Source: a bacterium (GTDB lineage: Bacteria > Bacillota_I > Bacilli_A > RFN20 > CAG-826). From it: 9,010 nt of DNA. The translations under genes were made by a program, and so were the position numbers. The stretch lies in NCBI GenBank assembly GCA_004561785.1, contig SFUB01000055.1, forward strand, positions 1 through 9,010, given 5' to 3'. Under the pieces are notes generated by a model. That model was not told the origin of the DNA. It did no database searches and worked only from the letters and a program-made list of their open reading frames with translations. Position 1 is the stretch's first letter, and every line of letters starts with the position of its first letter. Below are positions 1 to 6,464 of the stretch, one piece after another.

Positions 1-746
1 ACCTTCGTAAGATTCTCTATTCCTGGCAGGAAACCGTGGAATGGAACGCCAACTACTTAGAGAACCACGACCAGATTCGCTCTCTTCCTCGTTTCGGGGA
101 TCCGAAGAAGCATTTCTTCGAGTCCGGGTCTGCGCTTGCCTGCCTGAACTTTTGCCTAAGGGGTACTCCTTTCGTATATCAAGGAGAGGAAATTGGGATG
201 CTTGATTTGCCCAAATCCGATCCCGCCTTGAGCCAAGACGTGACTGTTACCACCGTGAATAGGCTGATGAAGAAGATGCTCCTTCCTAAGTGGCTCCGCA
301 CGCATCTAATTTGGAGAGTCAACCGCGACAATTCCCGTTCCCCCATGCAATGGGACGATTCCGTTTCTTCCGGGTTCTCTTCTTCTCCCAAAACTTGGCT
401 TCCCGTAAATCCCAATTACAACACGATCAACGTTATGAGGGAAGAAAAGGATCCGCATTCTCTCCTTTCTTATTACAAAAAGCTGATCAAGCTTCATAAC
501 GAGAGCGAGATTCTTTGTTTCGGAACCTTTCGCCCCTTTGAGACCAAAGGCGACCTTTTTGCATTCTCCCGCTGCTTAAAAGGAAAAACGGTCTTGGTCT
601 TGGTGAATCTTGGAAAACGTAAAGTCTCCGTCCCGAAGGGCCTTAGAAAGATCAACGGGCACGTTCTTTTGGCTAATTACGCGGATTCCAAAGCTTCCAA
701 CGTCTCTTTACGCCCTTACGAATCTCTTATCATCGAACTCGTCTGA
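1..746 (+). CDS. GH13 alpha-glucosidase (oligo-1,6-glucosidase type), 3' part
   Basis: This is the C-terminal part of a glycoside hydrolase family 13 enzyme that would hydrolyse terminal alpha-glucosidic bonds in short malto- or isomalto-oligosaccharides, or a disaccharide phosphate, in the cytoplasm. The frame is open from base 3, so the gene starts outside the window; the GTG at 36 is an internal codon. Seen motifs are ENHDQIR followed by RFG (conserved region IV, with the His-Asp pair that stabilises the transition state), PFVYQGEEIGM (end of the barrel), RDNSRSPMQWD and VNPNYNTINV. The last two are hallmarks of the oligo-1,6-glucosidase/trehalose-6-phosphate hydrolase group. The final ~80 residues fit the beta-sandwich domain C. 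No signal peptide can be judged because the N-terminus is missing. Substrate cannot be fixed: alpha-glucosidase, isomaltase and trehalose-6-phosphate hydrolase share all these motifs. The stop is TGA at 744-746, and no clear terminator follows. Confidence 0.93.
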   Translation, partial: LRKILYSWQETVEWNANYLENHDQIRSLPRFGDPKKHFFESGSALACLNFCLRGTPFVYQGEEIGMLDLPKSDPALSQDVTVTTVNRLMKKMLLPKWLRTHLIWRVNRDNSRSPMQWDDSVSSGFSSSPKTWLPVNPNYNTINVMREEKDPHSLLSYYKKLIKLHNESEILCFGTFRPFETKGDLFAFSRCLKGKTVLVLVNLGKRKVSVPKGLRKINGHVLLANYADSKASNVSLRPYESLIIELV

Positions 747-769
747 TGGGAAAAGTTTTCGCGCGCGTG

Positions 770-775
770 TAGAAT
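770..775 (+). promoter_or_regulatory. Possible -10 element upstream of the dCMP deaminase gene
   Basis: TAGAAT matches the TATAAT consensus at five of six positions. It would place a transcription start near 782, about 20 nt before the ATG at 803. No good -35 hexamer is seen 16-18 nt upstream, and the TG dinucleotide lies one base too close for a standard extended -10. An alternating CG tract (760-767) sits between. It may drive the seven-gene block to 5575, but the evidence is weak. Confidence 0.3.
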
Positions 776-788
776 AGCCTAGGTCAAC

Positions 789-795
789 GGAGGAG
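789..795 (+). promoter_or_regulatory. Ribosome binding site of the dCMP deaminase gene
   Basis: GGAGGAG lies 7 nt before the ATG at 803 and fixes that start. Confidence 0.85.
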
Positions 796-802
796 CCGCG
801 TT

Positions 803-1291
803 ATGGATCAGGAAAAACACCGCGAAGACTATTTGAATTGGGATGAGTTCTTTATGGGGGTTGCCATGATGGCCGCCAGACGATCAAAAGACCCCTCTTC
901 CCAGGTTGGAGCTTGCTTGGTCGATGATGATCGAAAGGTCGTTTCCATCGGTTATAACGGGATGCCCCGCGGAATCGATGATGAAGCCATCCCTTGGGGT
1001 CATGGTCAAGGTCTCGACTCGAAATATCTTTACGTCTGCCACGCGGAGTTCAACGCAGTGCTGAACACCCGCGACGGAGCCGCTTTGAAAGGATGCACCC
1101 TCTATGTGACCCTTTTCCCCTGCAACGAATGCGCGAAAGCGCTTATCCAAGTTGGGGTGAAGAAGATCGTTTATCTGGATGATAAGTATCACGACCACTT
1201 GGAGGAAGTCGCATCAAGGCGCCTTCTGGATATGGCGGGCATCCCCTATGAACCGTATAAGGGCAGGAGGCTCGATATTCATGTTGAATAA
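803..1291 (+). CDS. Deoxycytidylate (dCMP) deaminase, ComEB-like
   Basis: This is a zinc-dependent cytoplasmic enzyme that deaminates dCMP to dUMP, feeding thymidylate synthesis. The 162-residue protein has the cytidine/deoxycytidylate deaminase fold. It shows an N-terminal segment with KDPSSQVGACLVD (residues 29-41), GYNGMPRG (50-57), the zinc motif HAE (His80, with Glu82 as proton shuttle) and PCNEC (Cys107 and Cys110 as zinc ligands). Length and motif spacing are typical of bacterial dCMP deaminases (ComEB in Bacillus). The start is set by GGAGGAG at 789-795, seven bases before the ATG. The last 11 nt overlap the next gene. The alternative, another member of the CDA superfamily such as a riboflavin-pathway or tRNA deaminase, fits less well because the NGMPRG segment is characteristic of dCMP deaminases. 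Confidence 0.95.
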   Translation: MDQEKHREDYLNWDEFFMGVAMMAARRSKDPSSQVGACLVDDDRKVVSIGYNGMPRGIDDEAIPWGHGQGLDSKYLYVCHAEFNAVLNTRDGAALKGCTLYVTLFPCNECAKALIQVGVKKIVYLDDKYHDHLEEVASRRLLDMAGIPYEPYKGRRLDIHVE

Positions 1292-1508
1292 GCACAGCCC
1301 CATCTACCGGGTTTTCGCGATTGTTCTAGCTTATGCCTTGCTTGGCACGGCGATTTTCGTGCCGATCGCTTCCTCCAAGCCCATCAATTACCTCTTGCTT
1401 TGGATCGCCCTCAGCGTTTTTCTCACCGCTTTAATCGCAACCATCGTGGCCACCGAAGTCATCATGGCCAAGCGTAGAAAGAAGAACAAAGATGAACGAG
1501 ATTCTTGA
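1281..1508 (+). CDS. Small two-helix membrane protein of unknown function
   Basis: This is a 75-residue protein I do not recognise. Two hydrophobic stretches, about residues 8-30 and 36-63, should each cross the membrane. A lysine/arginine-rich tail follows (KRRKKNKDER, 64-73), so by the positive-inside rule both ends probably face the cytoplasm. The frame is open further upstream to an ATG at 1179, but that start would lie deep inside the dCMP deaminase gene and lacks a ribosome binding site. AGGAGG at 1265-1270, ten bases before the ATG at 1281, supports the short form. The gene overlaps dCMP deaminase by 11 nt and ecfA1 by 17 nt, so its translation is probably coupled to both. It could be an accessory protein of the ECF transporter or an unrelated small protein; nothing in the sequence decides this. 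It has no cysteines and no recognisable motif. Confidence 0.75.
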   Translation: MLNKHSPIYRVFAIVLAYALLGTAIFVPIASSKPINYLLLWIALSVFLTALIATIVATEVIMAKRRKKNKDERDS

Positions 1509-2310
1509 AGCGAAGAACCTCGTCTATTGCTACGAGAAGGATCACCCCGTCCTGAAAGACGTCAGTTTTTCTATCCACGCAGGAGAATATGTTTGCCTGA
1601 TTGGCCATAACGGTTCCGGAAAATCGACGTTAGCCAAGATCATAATGGGCCTTCTTCCTAATTTCGAAGGGGATTTGCGGCTTTTCTCTATGGCTCTTAG
1701 CCAAGACAATCTTTATAAAATCCGCGCGAAAGAAGGCATTGTTTTCCAAAATCCTGACAACCAATTTGTCGGTTCCACCGTGGAAGACGACATCGCTTTT
1801 GGACTAGAAAACAAGAACATTAAGCCTTCTCTTATGAAGGAGATGGTCGAGAAGGCCGCCGCGGAAGTTGGCATGAGCGCCTTTTTGACCCATGAACCGG
1901 AGAATCTTTCCGGGGGCCAAAAGCAAAGGGTGGCCATCGCCGGCGTCCTTGCCATGAAGCCAGACCTCATTATCTTCGACGAAGCCACGGCGATGCTCGA
2001 TCCCAAAGGCAAAAAGGAAGTGAACGCGGTCATCCAAAAGCTTCGAGAGGAGAAGCCTGAAGTCGCCCTGCTTTCGATAACCCATGATGTGGAGGAAGCC
2101 TACGCTTCTGATCGCGTGCTTATTCTCTCAGATGGCGTGCTGGTTGCCGATGGCGATCCGAAGGTGCTTCTTGAGGATAAGGAGATTCTAAAAAAAGGAA
2201 AACTTCGGACCCCTTTCTTGGTCCAAATGAAAGAGGCTTTGGAAAAACATGGGGTTCCCGTTCCTTCGACTGTCGATGACCTTCAAAGCTTGGAGGATTA
2301 TCTATGGTAG
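1492..2310 (+). CDS. ecfA1: ECF transporter ATPase subunit EcfA1
   Basis: This is one of the two ATP-binding subunits of an energy-coupling-factor importer. With EcfA2 and EcfT it powers uptake of vitamins or metal ions bound by exchangeable S components at the cytoplasmic membrane. The 272-residue protein has every ABC ATPase motif: Walker A GHNGSGKST (38-46), Q-loop with FQNPDNQ (Gln86), signature LSGGQ (139-143), Walker B LIIFDEA (159-165) and H-loop His198 in ITHD. FQNPDNQFVGSTVEDDIAFG is typical of the EcfA/CbiO group. The C-terminal ~50 residues form the usual EcfA extension. The ribosome binding site is weak (AG-rich, 1475-1490), and the start overlaps the upstream small gene by 17 nt, so translation is probably coupled. 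The stop overlaps ecfA2 by 7 nt. Walker B has DEAT where EcfA2 has the commoner DEPT; DEAT is usual in this subfamily. Confidence 0.95.
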   Translation: MNEILEAKNLVYCYEKDHPVLKDVSFSIHAGEYVCLIGHNGSGKSTLAKIIMGLLPNFEGDLRLFSMALSQDNLYKIRAKEGIVFQNPDNQFVGSTVEDDIAFGLENKNIKPSLMKEMVEKAAAEVGMSAFLTHEPENLSGGQKQRVAIAGVLAMKPDLIIFDEATAMLDPKGKKEVNAVIQKLREEKPEVALLSITHDVEEAYASDRVLILSDGVLVADGDPKVLLEDKEILKKGKLRTPFLVQMKEALEKHGVPVPSTVDDLQSLEDYLW

Positions 2311-3164
2311 ACTTCAAGGATGTCTTTTATGTTTACAACCCGAAGTCTCCTTTGGAATTCGAGGCTCTCCACGATGTTTCCCTTCACATTGAAAAAGGCG
2401 AGTTCGTGGCTCTTGTCGGCCGCACCGGCAGCGGGAAGTCGACCCTCGTTCAACATATAAACGCGCTTCTTAAGCCCACTTCCGGCTCCGTAGAAGTGAA
2501 TGGTTACATCAATCAAGCCGGGTTGAAACACAAAGGTGCCGAAATCATGGATTTGAGGCGAAACGTCGGCCTTGTTTTCCAATTCCCAGAAAATCAGCTT
2601 TTTGAAGAGACAGTTGAAAAAGACGTCGCTTTTGCACCGAAAAACTTCGGATTCAATGAAAAGGAAGCCTTGGAAAAAGCCCATTTTGCCCTTAAGAAGG
2701 TGGGGCTTGGGGAAGACTTCTATAAACGCTCTCCCTTCGAGCTTTCCGGAGGTGAAAAGCGTCGTGTCGCCATCGCCGGCGTCTTGGCGTTCCTGCCGTC
2801 GGTCCTCATCGTCGATGAGCCCACCGCCGGGCTCGATCCGGAAGGGGCCAAAGAGATGATGGACCTTTTCAAAGAGGTTCACGAAGAGGGAACCACCGTG
2901 ATTCTCGTCACCCATGACATGAATTTAGTTCTTTCCTATGCTTCAAAAGTCATCGTCATGGAGAATGGGCAAATCGCCGAAATCACCGACCCCCTTACCT
3001 TGTTTGGAGAAAATCTCGATGCTTATTCTCTGGAGGCGCCGCTGCTCTACCGCCTGCTTCTTGACCTGAACAAAAAAGGAGCCGGAATCGATTCTTCCAA
3101 AATCAAAACGGCGGATGATCTGGCTAAGGAAATCGCCCGGAAAAGGAAGGAGAGGGGCCTATGA
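2304..3164 (+). CDS. ecfA2: ECF transporter ATPase subunit EcfA2
   Basis: This is the second ATP-binding subunit, forming a heterodimer with EcfA1 below the EcfT membrane subunit. Seen in the 286-residue protein are Walker A GRTGSGKST (39-47), the Q-loop VFQFPENQLFEETV (Gln93) that is diagnostic of EcfA2, signature LSGGE (147-151), Walker B VLIVDEPT (167-174), the D-loop GLDPEG and H-loop His204. The signature has Glu instead of Gln at its last position, which is normal for EcfA2. The start is supported by GGAGG at 2292-2296, seven bases before the ATG, and lies inside the end of ecfA1 (7-nt overlap). The stop overlaps the ATG of ecfT as ATGA. The C-terminal tail from about residue 225 is the EcfA helical extension and ends in a Lys/Arg-rich segment. 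Confidence 0.95.
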   Translation: MVDFKDVFYVYNPKSPLEFEALHDVSLHIEKGEFVALVGRTGSGKSTLVQHINALLKPTSGSVEVNGYINQAGLKHKGAEIMDLRRNVGLVFQFPENQLFEETVEKDVAFAPKNFGFNEKEALEKAHFALKKVGLGEDFYKRSPFELSGGEKRRVAIAGVLAFLPSVLIVDEPTAGLDPEGAKEMMDLFKEVHEEGTTVILVTHDMNLVLSYASKVIVMENGQIAEITDPLTLFGENLDAYSLEAPLLYRLLLDLNKKGAGIDSSKIKTADDLAKEIARKRKERGL

Positions 3165-4024
3165 AGAGTTTCACCTTAGGCAAGTACATCCCTTACGATT
3201 CCTGGCTTCATCGGCTGGATCCGAGACTTAAGATTCTTCTGACGATTCTTTTCATGGTTCTCGTTTTTCTCCCCTTGCCAACTTGGTCTATGACCTTTTT
3301 GATGAGCGGGATCTTGTTCGTGCTCGCCTTTGCGTTCCTAATGGCGACGAGGATGAGTCTAGGATCCTTTTTCTCCTCGCTTCGCTCCTTGTGGTTCATG
3401 GTCGCCTTTTTGCTGATCATCTACGTCCTTGTCCCCAACAATTCCGGCGCCACGCTTGGAGTGGCTTGGGATTGGAACGGCTGGGTCGTCTATTGGGACG
3501 CCTTCGCTCAAGCGGGAAAGATCCTTCTCCGCTTGCTTCTCATGCTTGAGCTCACGATGATCCTAACCGCTTCCACGAAGCCCCTTGATCTGACTTTTGC
3601 CTTGGAATGGTACATGACCCCTTTGAAGGTCATCCATTTCCCGGCCGCGGAGATCGCGATGATCATCTCGATCGCCCTTCGTTTCATCCCGACGTTGCTG
3701 GAAGATACGACGAGGGTCATGAAGGCCCAGGAAAGCCGCGGGGTCGATTTCTCCCACGGGGAGGTCTGGAAGAGAATCCGCAGCTTGACCTCTTTGATCG
3801 TTCCTTTGTTCGCGTCCTCTTTCATGCGAAGCGAAGAACTTGCCTATGCCATGGAGGCCAGGGGCTATGACCCGAAGGCCAAACGTTCCCGCTACCGCAA
3901 AACAAAGTGGCATTGGACCGATACCGTTTGCCTGATTGCCGGTTTGCTATTCGCCGCCGGATTCATTTATGTCGTTGCGGCCCGGATCGATTTCTTCGCC
4001 CTTATGGGAGTGTCCGCTCTATGA
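3161..4024 (+). CDS. ecfT: ECF transporter transmembrane subunit EcfT
   Basis: This is the membrane scaffold that links the EcfA1-EcfA2 ATPases to the substrate-binding S component. The 287-residue protein opens with the typical segment DSWLHRLDPRLKIL. It has hydrophobic segments near residues 24-62, 76-92, 120-137, 160-180 and 255-275, and a long cytoplasmic coupling region between about 180 and 235. The two coupling-helix motifs that dock into the ATPases are visible: AQESRG (189-194) and AMEARG (230-235). AAGGAG at 3147-3152, eight bases before the ATG, supports the start. It overlaps ecfA2 and truA as ATGA on both sides. Because the block contains both ATPases and EcfT without an S component, it looks like a group II module shared by several S components encoded elsewhere. 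The transported substrate therefore cannot be inferred from this window. Confidence 0.95.
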   Translation: MKSFTLGKYIPYDSWLHRLDPRLKILLTILFMVLVFLPLPTWSMTFLMSGILFVLAFAFLMATRMSLGSFFSSLRSLWFMVAFLLIIYVLVPNNSGATLGVAWDWNGWVVYWDAFAQAGKILLRLLLMLELTMILTASTKPLDLTFALEWYMTPLKVIHFPAAEIAMIISIALRFIPTLLEDTTRVMKAQESRGVDFSHGEVWKRIRSLTSLIVPLFASSFMRSEELAYAMEARGYDPKAKRSRYRKTKWHWTDTVCLIAGLLFAAGFIYVVAARIDFFALMGVSAL

Positions 4025-4776
4025 GATACCTTGGCTTTCTTTCTTATCGCGGAACGGGCTTCTACGGCTTTGAACGCCAGAAGGAAAAAAGATCGATTCA
4101 AGGGGTTGTTGAAGAGGTTTTGAGCCAAGTTTGCGGGGAAAACATCAAAATTCATGGAGCCGGAAGAACCGATTCCGGCGTCCATGCCCTTTCTCAGGGA
4201 TTCAGCTTCGATACCTCGTCCCCCCTGCCGAAAGAAAAGATCGTATACGCCGCGAACCGCTTGCTCCCGGACGATATTTTGCTGAAGAGCCTGGAAAAGA
4301 AGGATCCGCCTTTCGATGGTCGGCATTCGGTTTCCGGAAAGGTTTATGAATACCGCTTTTCCTACGGCCAAAAAGACCCCTTTGAGGTTGGCTTGCTGAC
4401 TCAGCTTCAACGTCCTGATTTCGATGTGGCGGCTTTCCGCGAATGCCTTTCTTGTTTTGTCGGGACTCATGATTTTTCGAATCTTACCAACAAGAAAGAT
4501 GACAAAGACAACTTCATCCGGACGATCGACTCCATCAAAACGACTGTGGATGAGAAAGCCAAGAAAGGCGTTGTGCTCTTCTCTGGAGTCCATTTCATGA
4601 CCTACCAGGTTCGTTTCATGATGGGTCTTGCCTTTCAATGCGCTTATCACCAGAAAAATCCCGAGGACATTCCCGCTTTGATGAATGAGAAGCCCAGGAG
4701 AATCTTGTCTTACAAGGCTCCTGCCGACGGGCTGTACCTTAAGGAGGTTACTTATGGATCGGGCGAAGATGATTGA
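4021..4776 (+). CDS. truA: tRNA pseudouridine(38-40) synthase TruA
   Basis: TruA converts uridine to pseudouridine at positions 38, 39 and 40 of the tRNA anticodon arm. The 251-residue protein shows the N-terminal strand RYLGFLSYRGTGFYGFERQ, the SIQGVVEEVL segment, and the catalytic motif GAGRTDSGVHA with catalytic Asp51. Later come YEYRFSYG, FVGTHDFSNLTN and the C-terminal FMTYQVRFMMG, all TruA landmarks. Length is normal. The frame is open upstream to 3907, but that start would sit inside ecfT. The ATG at 4021, overlapping the ecfT stop as ATGA and preceded by GGGAG at 4006-4010, matches the family N-terminus. Location directly after ecfA1-ecfA2-ecfT is the classic Bacillota order. The 3' end overlaps the PHP gene by 23 nt. 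Confidence 0.96.
   Translation: MRYLGFLSYRGTGFYGFERQKEKRSIQGVVEEVLSQVCGENIKIHGAGRTDSGVHALSQGFSFDTSSPLPKEKIVYAANRLLPDDILLKSLEKKDPPFDGRHSVSGKVYEYRFSYGQKDPFEVGLLTQLQRPDFDVAAFRECLSCFVGTHDFSNLTNKKDDKDNFIRTIDSIKTTVDEKAKKGVVLFSGVHFMTYQVRFMMGLAFQCAYHQKNPEDIPALMNEKPRRILSYKAPADGLYLKEVTYGSGEDD
4741..4747 (+). promoter_or_regulatory. Ribosome binding site deciding the PHP gene start
   Basis: AAGGAGG lies inside the end of truA, six bases before the ATG at 4754. The longer in-frame start at 4685 has no such site and would add 23 residues with no family resemblance. Confidence 0.85.
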
Positions 4777-5575
4777 GGCGAATTACCATTCCCACACTTT
4801 TCGTTGCGGGCATGCGGTCGGAACGGACGAGGAATATGTGCAATGCGCCATCCAAGCCGGTTTGAAGGTTTTGGGTTTCAGCGACCACGTCATCCTCCCC
4901 CATCACTCCCAACCCGGGATGCGCGGAGACTTCAGTCTGCTGAAGGGTTACATCCAATCGGTGAACGATTTGAAAAAGAAGTACGCGGGCAAGATCGACA
5001 TCTATCTGGGCTTTGAATGCGAATGGTACTACGGAATCTATGAGCCGTATTACCGCGATTTGCTTTTGAACGAAGGATTCGACTATTTGATTCTGGGCCA
5101 GCATTGTTGCCTTCCGGATGGGGAGAACTTCGTTTTCTATTCTCACTTCGCCAACCGGCTGGAGGGGCTAAAAGCCTACACGAAAGACGTTTTGGCGGCG
5201 ATGGACAGCGGCCTTTTCGCTTATATCGCCCACCCCGATCATTTCATGCTTTGGTATGGGGCGTGGGATGAAGAAGCGGAGAAAGCGAGCCGCCTCATTT
5301 GCAAGAAAGCGAAGGAAAAGAATATCCCCTTGGAGATCAACATGGGGCCTTCTCGCTGGGCGAAGAAGACCTCCGTCAAGGATCCTTCCATCCTTTGCTA
5401 TCCCTACCCGAAATTCTTTGAGATCGCGAAGCAAACTGGGAACTCGGTTGTGATCGGCGTCGACGCCCATGCCCCAAGCGAATACCAAACCTCGGATTAT
5501 GCGTGGGCGCTTAATTTCGCGGAAGCGCTTGGCTTGAAACCCTTAAAAAGGGTTGACTTCCCCAAGGTTTGTTAA
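4754..5575 (+). CDS. PHP-family phosphatase, histidinol-phosphatase (HisK) type
   Basis: This is a metal-dependent phosphoesterase of the polymerase-and-histidinol-phosphatase (PHP) superfamily. Members of the HisK branch hydrolyse L-histidinol phosphate, the penultimate step of histidine synthesis. The 273-residue protein carries the full ligand set expected for a trinuclear metal site: HSH (His12, His14), His20 in RCGHA, SDH (Asp44, His45), GFECEW (Glu88/Glu90), GQHC (His117), AHPDHF (His160) and GVDAHAP (Asp237, His239). Length is right for HisK. No other his gene is visible, so the physiological substrate is uncertain; a general sugar- or nucleotide-phosphate phosphatase is possible. It overlaps truA by 23 nt and is the last gene of the tightly overlapping block. 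Confidence 0.87.
   Translation: MDRAKMIEANYHSHTFRCGHAVGTDEEYVQCAIQAGLKVLGFSDHVILPHHSQPGMRGDFSLLKGYIQSVNDLKKKYAGKIDIYLGFECEWYYGIYEPYYRDLLLNEGFDYLILGQHCCLPDGENFVFYSHFANRLEGLKAYTKDVLAAMDSGLFAYIAHPDHFMLWYGAWDEEAEKASRLICKKAKEKNIPLEINMGPSRWAKKTSVKDPSILCYPYPKFFEIAKQTGNSVVIGVDAHAPSEYQTSDYAWALNFAEALGLKPLKRVDFPKVC
5538..5554. repeat. Short perfect inverted repeat at the end of the PHP gene
   Basis: AACCCTT and AAGGGTT are separated by AAA, giving a 7-bp stem with a 3-nt loop, 21 nt before the end of the PHP gene. No T-run follows directly; the nearest is 5585-5591, about 30 nt later. It is therefore not a standard terminator and may be chance or a weak attenuating hairpin. Confidence 0.35.
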
Positions 5576-5604
5576 GATTCCCCGTTTTTTTCGCTTATTT
5601 CGAG

Positions 5605-5613
5605 TGGTATATT
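5605..5613 (+). promoter_or_regulatory. Probable extended -10 promoter for the yebC-family gene
   Basis: TGGTATATT contains TATATT (five of six matches to TATAAT) with TG at the exact extended -10 spacing. This class does not need a strong -35; only a T-rich tract (5585-5591) lies there. A start near 5620 would leave a leader of about 20 nt, with AGGAG at 5629-5633. This fits the 64-nt gap after the PHP gene, the first true gap after a series of overlapping genes. Confidence 0.5.
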
Positions 5614-5639
5614 TAACCCGCTCATCACAGGAGTCATTT

Positions 5640-6344
5640 ATGGGAAGACATTTTGAAGTTCGCGCGGCGGCCATGGCCGCCACCGCCAAAGCGAAGTCCG
5701 CCGCTTATATGCGGGCCAGCAAAGAGATCTACGCGGCTGCGAAATCCGGCGACCCCAATCCGGAATCGAACCTTGCGCTTCGCTCCGCAATCGCCAAATA
5801 CCGTCGCGATGTTCCTAAGGACGTCATCGAGCGCGCCATTGAGCGTGCCAAAGGCGGAGATGCCACCGCTTATATCGAAGGCCGCTATGAATTCATGGGC
5901 CCGGGCGGAAGCAACATCATCGTCGACACCCTCACCGATAACGTCAACCGCGCCCTCGTCACCGTCCGTACCATTGTCACCCGCAAAGGCGGAAAGATGG
6001 CTTCGGTCGCTTATAACTTCGAGCTCCTCGGCGTCTTGAATTTCAAAGGCAAGACCGAAGAGGAAGTCGAGGAGAATCTGATCCTTAGCGACGTCGATGT
6101 CCGCCAGGTCAGCGTTGAAGACGGGGAAGTCGAGGCTCTCGTTGCCCCGAACGATCTTGAGAAAGCTCAGAACGCCCTCAAAGAGATCGGCGTCACCGAA
6201 TTCGATCGCGCGGAGACCACGATGTATCCGAACGAATGGGTCACCGTTCCCGAAGAGGATCTCACCAAGCTCAAAGCCATGATGGAAGAACTCAACGAAT
6301 CCGAAGACGTTCAGAACGTCTACACCAACATCGAGAACCTTTGA
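5640..6344 (+). CDS. YebC/YeeN-family (PmpR-type) protein
   Basis: This is a member of the YebC/PmpR family (formerly DUF28). Family members have been described as DNA-binding transcriptional regulators and, more recently, as factors that help ribosomes translate difficult proline-rich stretches; the YeeN branch occurs in Bacillota. The 234-residue protein has the three-part YebC build. First comes a basic helical N-terminal domain (MGRHFEVRAAAMAATAKAKS, then KEIYAAAKSGDPNPESN). The middle domain has YEFMGPGGSNIIVDTLTDN and RKGGKMA. The acidic C-terminal domain ends in SEDVQNVYTNIENL. The start at 5640 is chosen over the upstream in-frame ATG at 5553 because AGGAG (5629-5633) lies six bases before it and the family begins with MGR. 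It probably has its own promoter. No terminator hairpin follows the stop, and an insertion sequence begins about 10 nt later. Confidence 0.93.
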   Translation: MGRHFEVRAAAMAATAKAKSAAYMRASKEIYAAAKSGDPNPESNLALRSAIAKYRRDVPKDVIERAIERAKGGDATAYIEGRYEFMGPGGSNIIVDTLTDNVNRALVTVRTIVTRKGGKMASVAYNFELLGVLNFKGKTEEEVEENLILSDVDVRQVSVEDGEVEALVAPNDLEKAQNALKEIGVTEFDRAETTMYPNEWVTVPEEDLTKLKAMMEELNESEDVQNVYTNIENL

Positions 6345-6350
6345 TTCGAA

Positions 6351-6354
6351 GCCA
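6351..6354. repeat. Candidate left target-site duplication (GCCA)
   Basis: GCCA here is repeated at 7916-7919, just outside the two ends of the insertion sequence. A 4-nt match could be chance, so the claim is tentative. Confidence 0.4.
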
Positions 6355-6358
6355 AATG

Positions 6359-6400
6359 AAAACTGGGCCGCAAGATAAACTGGACCCCGTAATTCGGACA
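6359..6400 (+). repeat. Left terminal inverted repeat region of the insertion sequence
   Basis: The region has two blocks: AAAACTGGG (6359-6367) and TGGACCCC followed by GGACA (6381-6400). The left end also holds an internal direct repeat, AAACTGGGCC (6360-6369) and AAACTGGACC (6377-6386). The inner block resembles IS150-type ends (ACTG, a C run, then GGACA). Confidence 0.7.
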
Positions 6401-6409
6401 GTCTAGAAA
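6381..6409 (+). promoter_or_regulatory. Possible transposase promoter in the left end
   Basis: TGGACC (6381-6386) and TAGAAA (6404-6409) each match the -35 and -10 consensus at four of six positions, with a 17-nt spacer. A -35 inside the left inverted repeat is common in insertion sequences, but this match is only moderate. Confidence 0.3.
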
Positions 6410-6423
6410 AAACACCCTACCAA

Positions 6424-6464
6424 AAAGATTGCCTCCGATTACACTTTCATCGGAGGTTTTCTTT
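6424..6464 (+). promoter_or_regulatory. Hairpin enclosing the orfA ribosome binding site
   Basis: CCTCCGAT (6432-6439) pairs perfectly with ATCGGAGG (6449-6456) around a 9-nt loop. After a 3-by-3 internal mismatch, AAAGA (6424-6428) pairs with TCTTT (6460-6464). The structure ends at the base before the orfA ATG, and its right arm contains GGAGG, the only ribosome binding site. The hairpin is followed by a T-rich run, so it could also weakly terminate transcription entering from outside. Confidence 0.65.

Noticed and set aside
760..767. Alternating CG tract (CGCGCGCG) as a regulatory or Z-DNA site
   Set aside because: Eight bases are too few to support any claim beyond chance.
2298..2915. 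A 205-residue minus-strand frame over ecfA2
   Set aside because: It is antisense to the intact EcfA2 ATPase; its low-information repeats mirror the Walker and signature regions.
3967..4650. A 227-residue minus-strand frame over truA
   Set aside because: It is antisense to a clear truA and has no motif or ribosome binding site of its own.
5553..5578. TTGACT plus TAAGAT as a promoter for the yebC-family gene
   Set aside because: The spacer is only 14 nt and the pair overlaps the end of the PHP gene. The extended -10 at 5605-5613 fits better.
5538..5591. Possible intrinsic terminator after the PHP gene
   Set aside because: The 7-bp hairpin is inside the coding region and about 30 nt separate it from the T-run; no GC-rich stem directly precedes the T-run.
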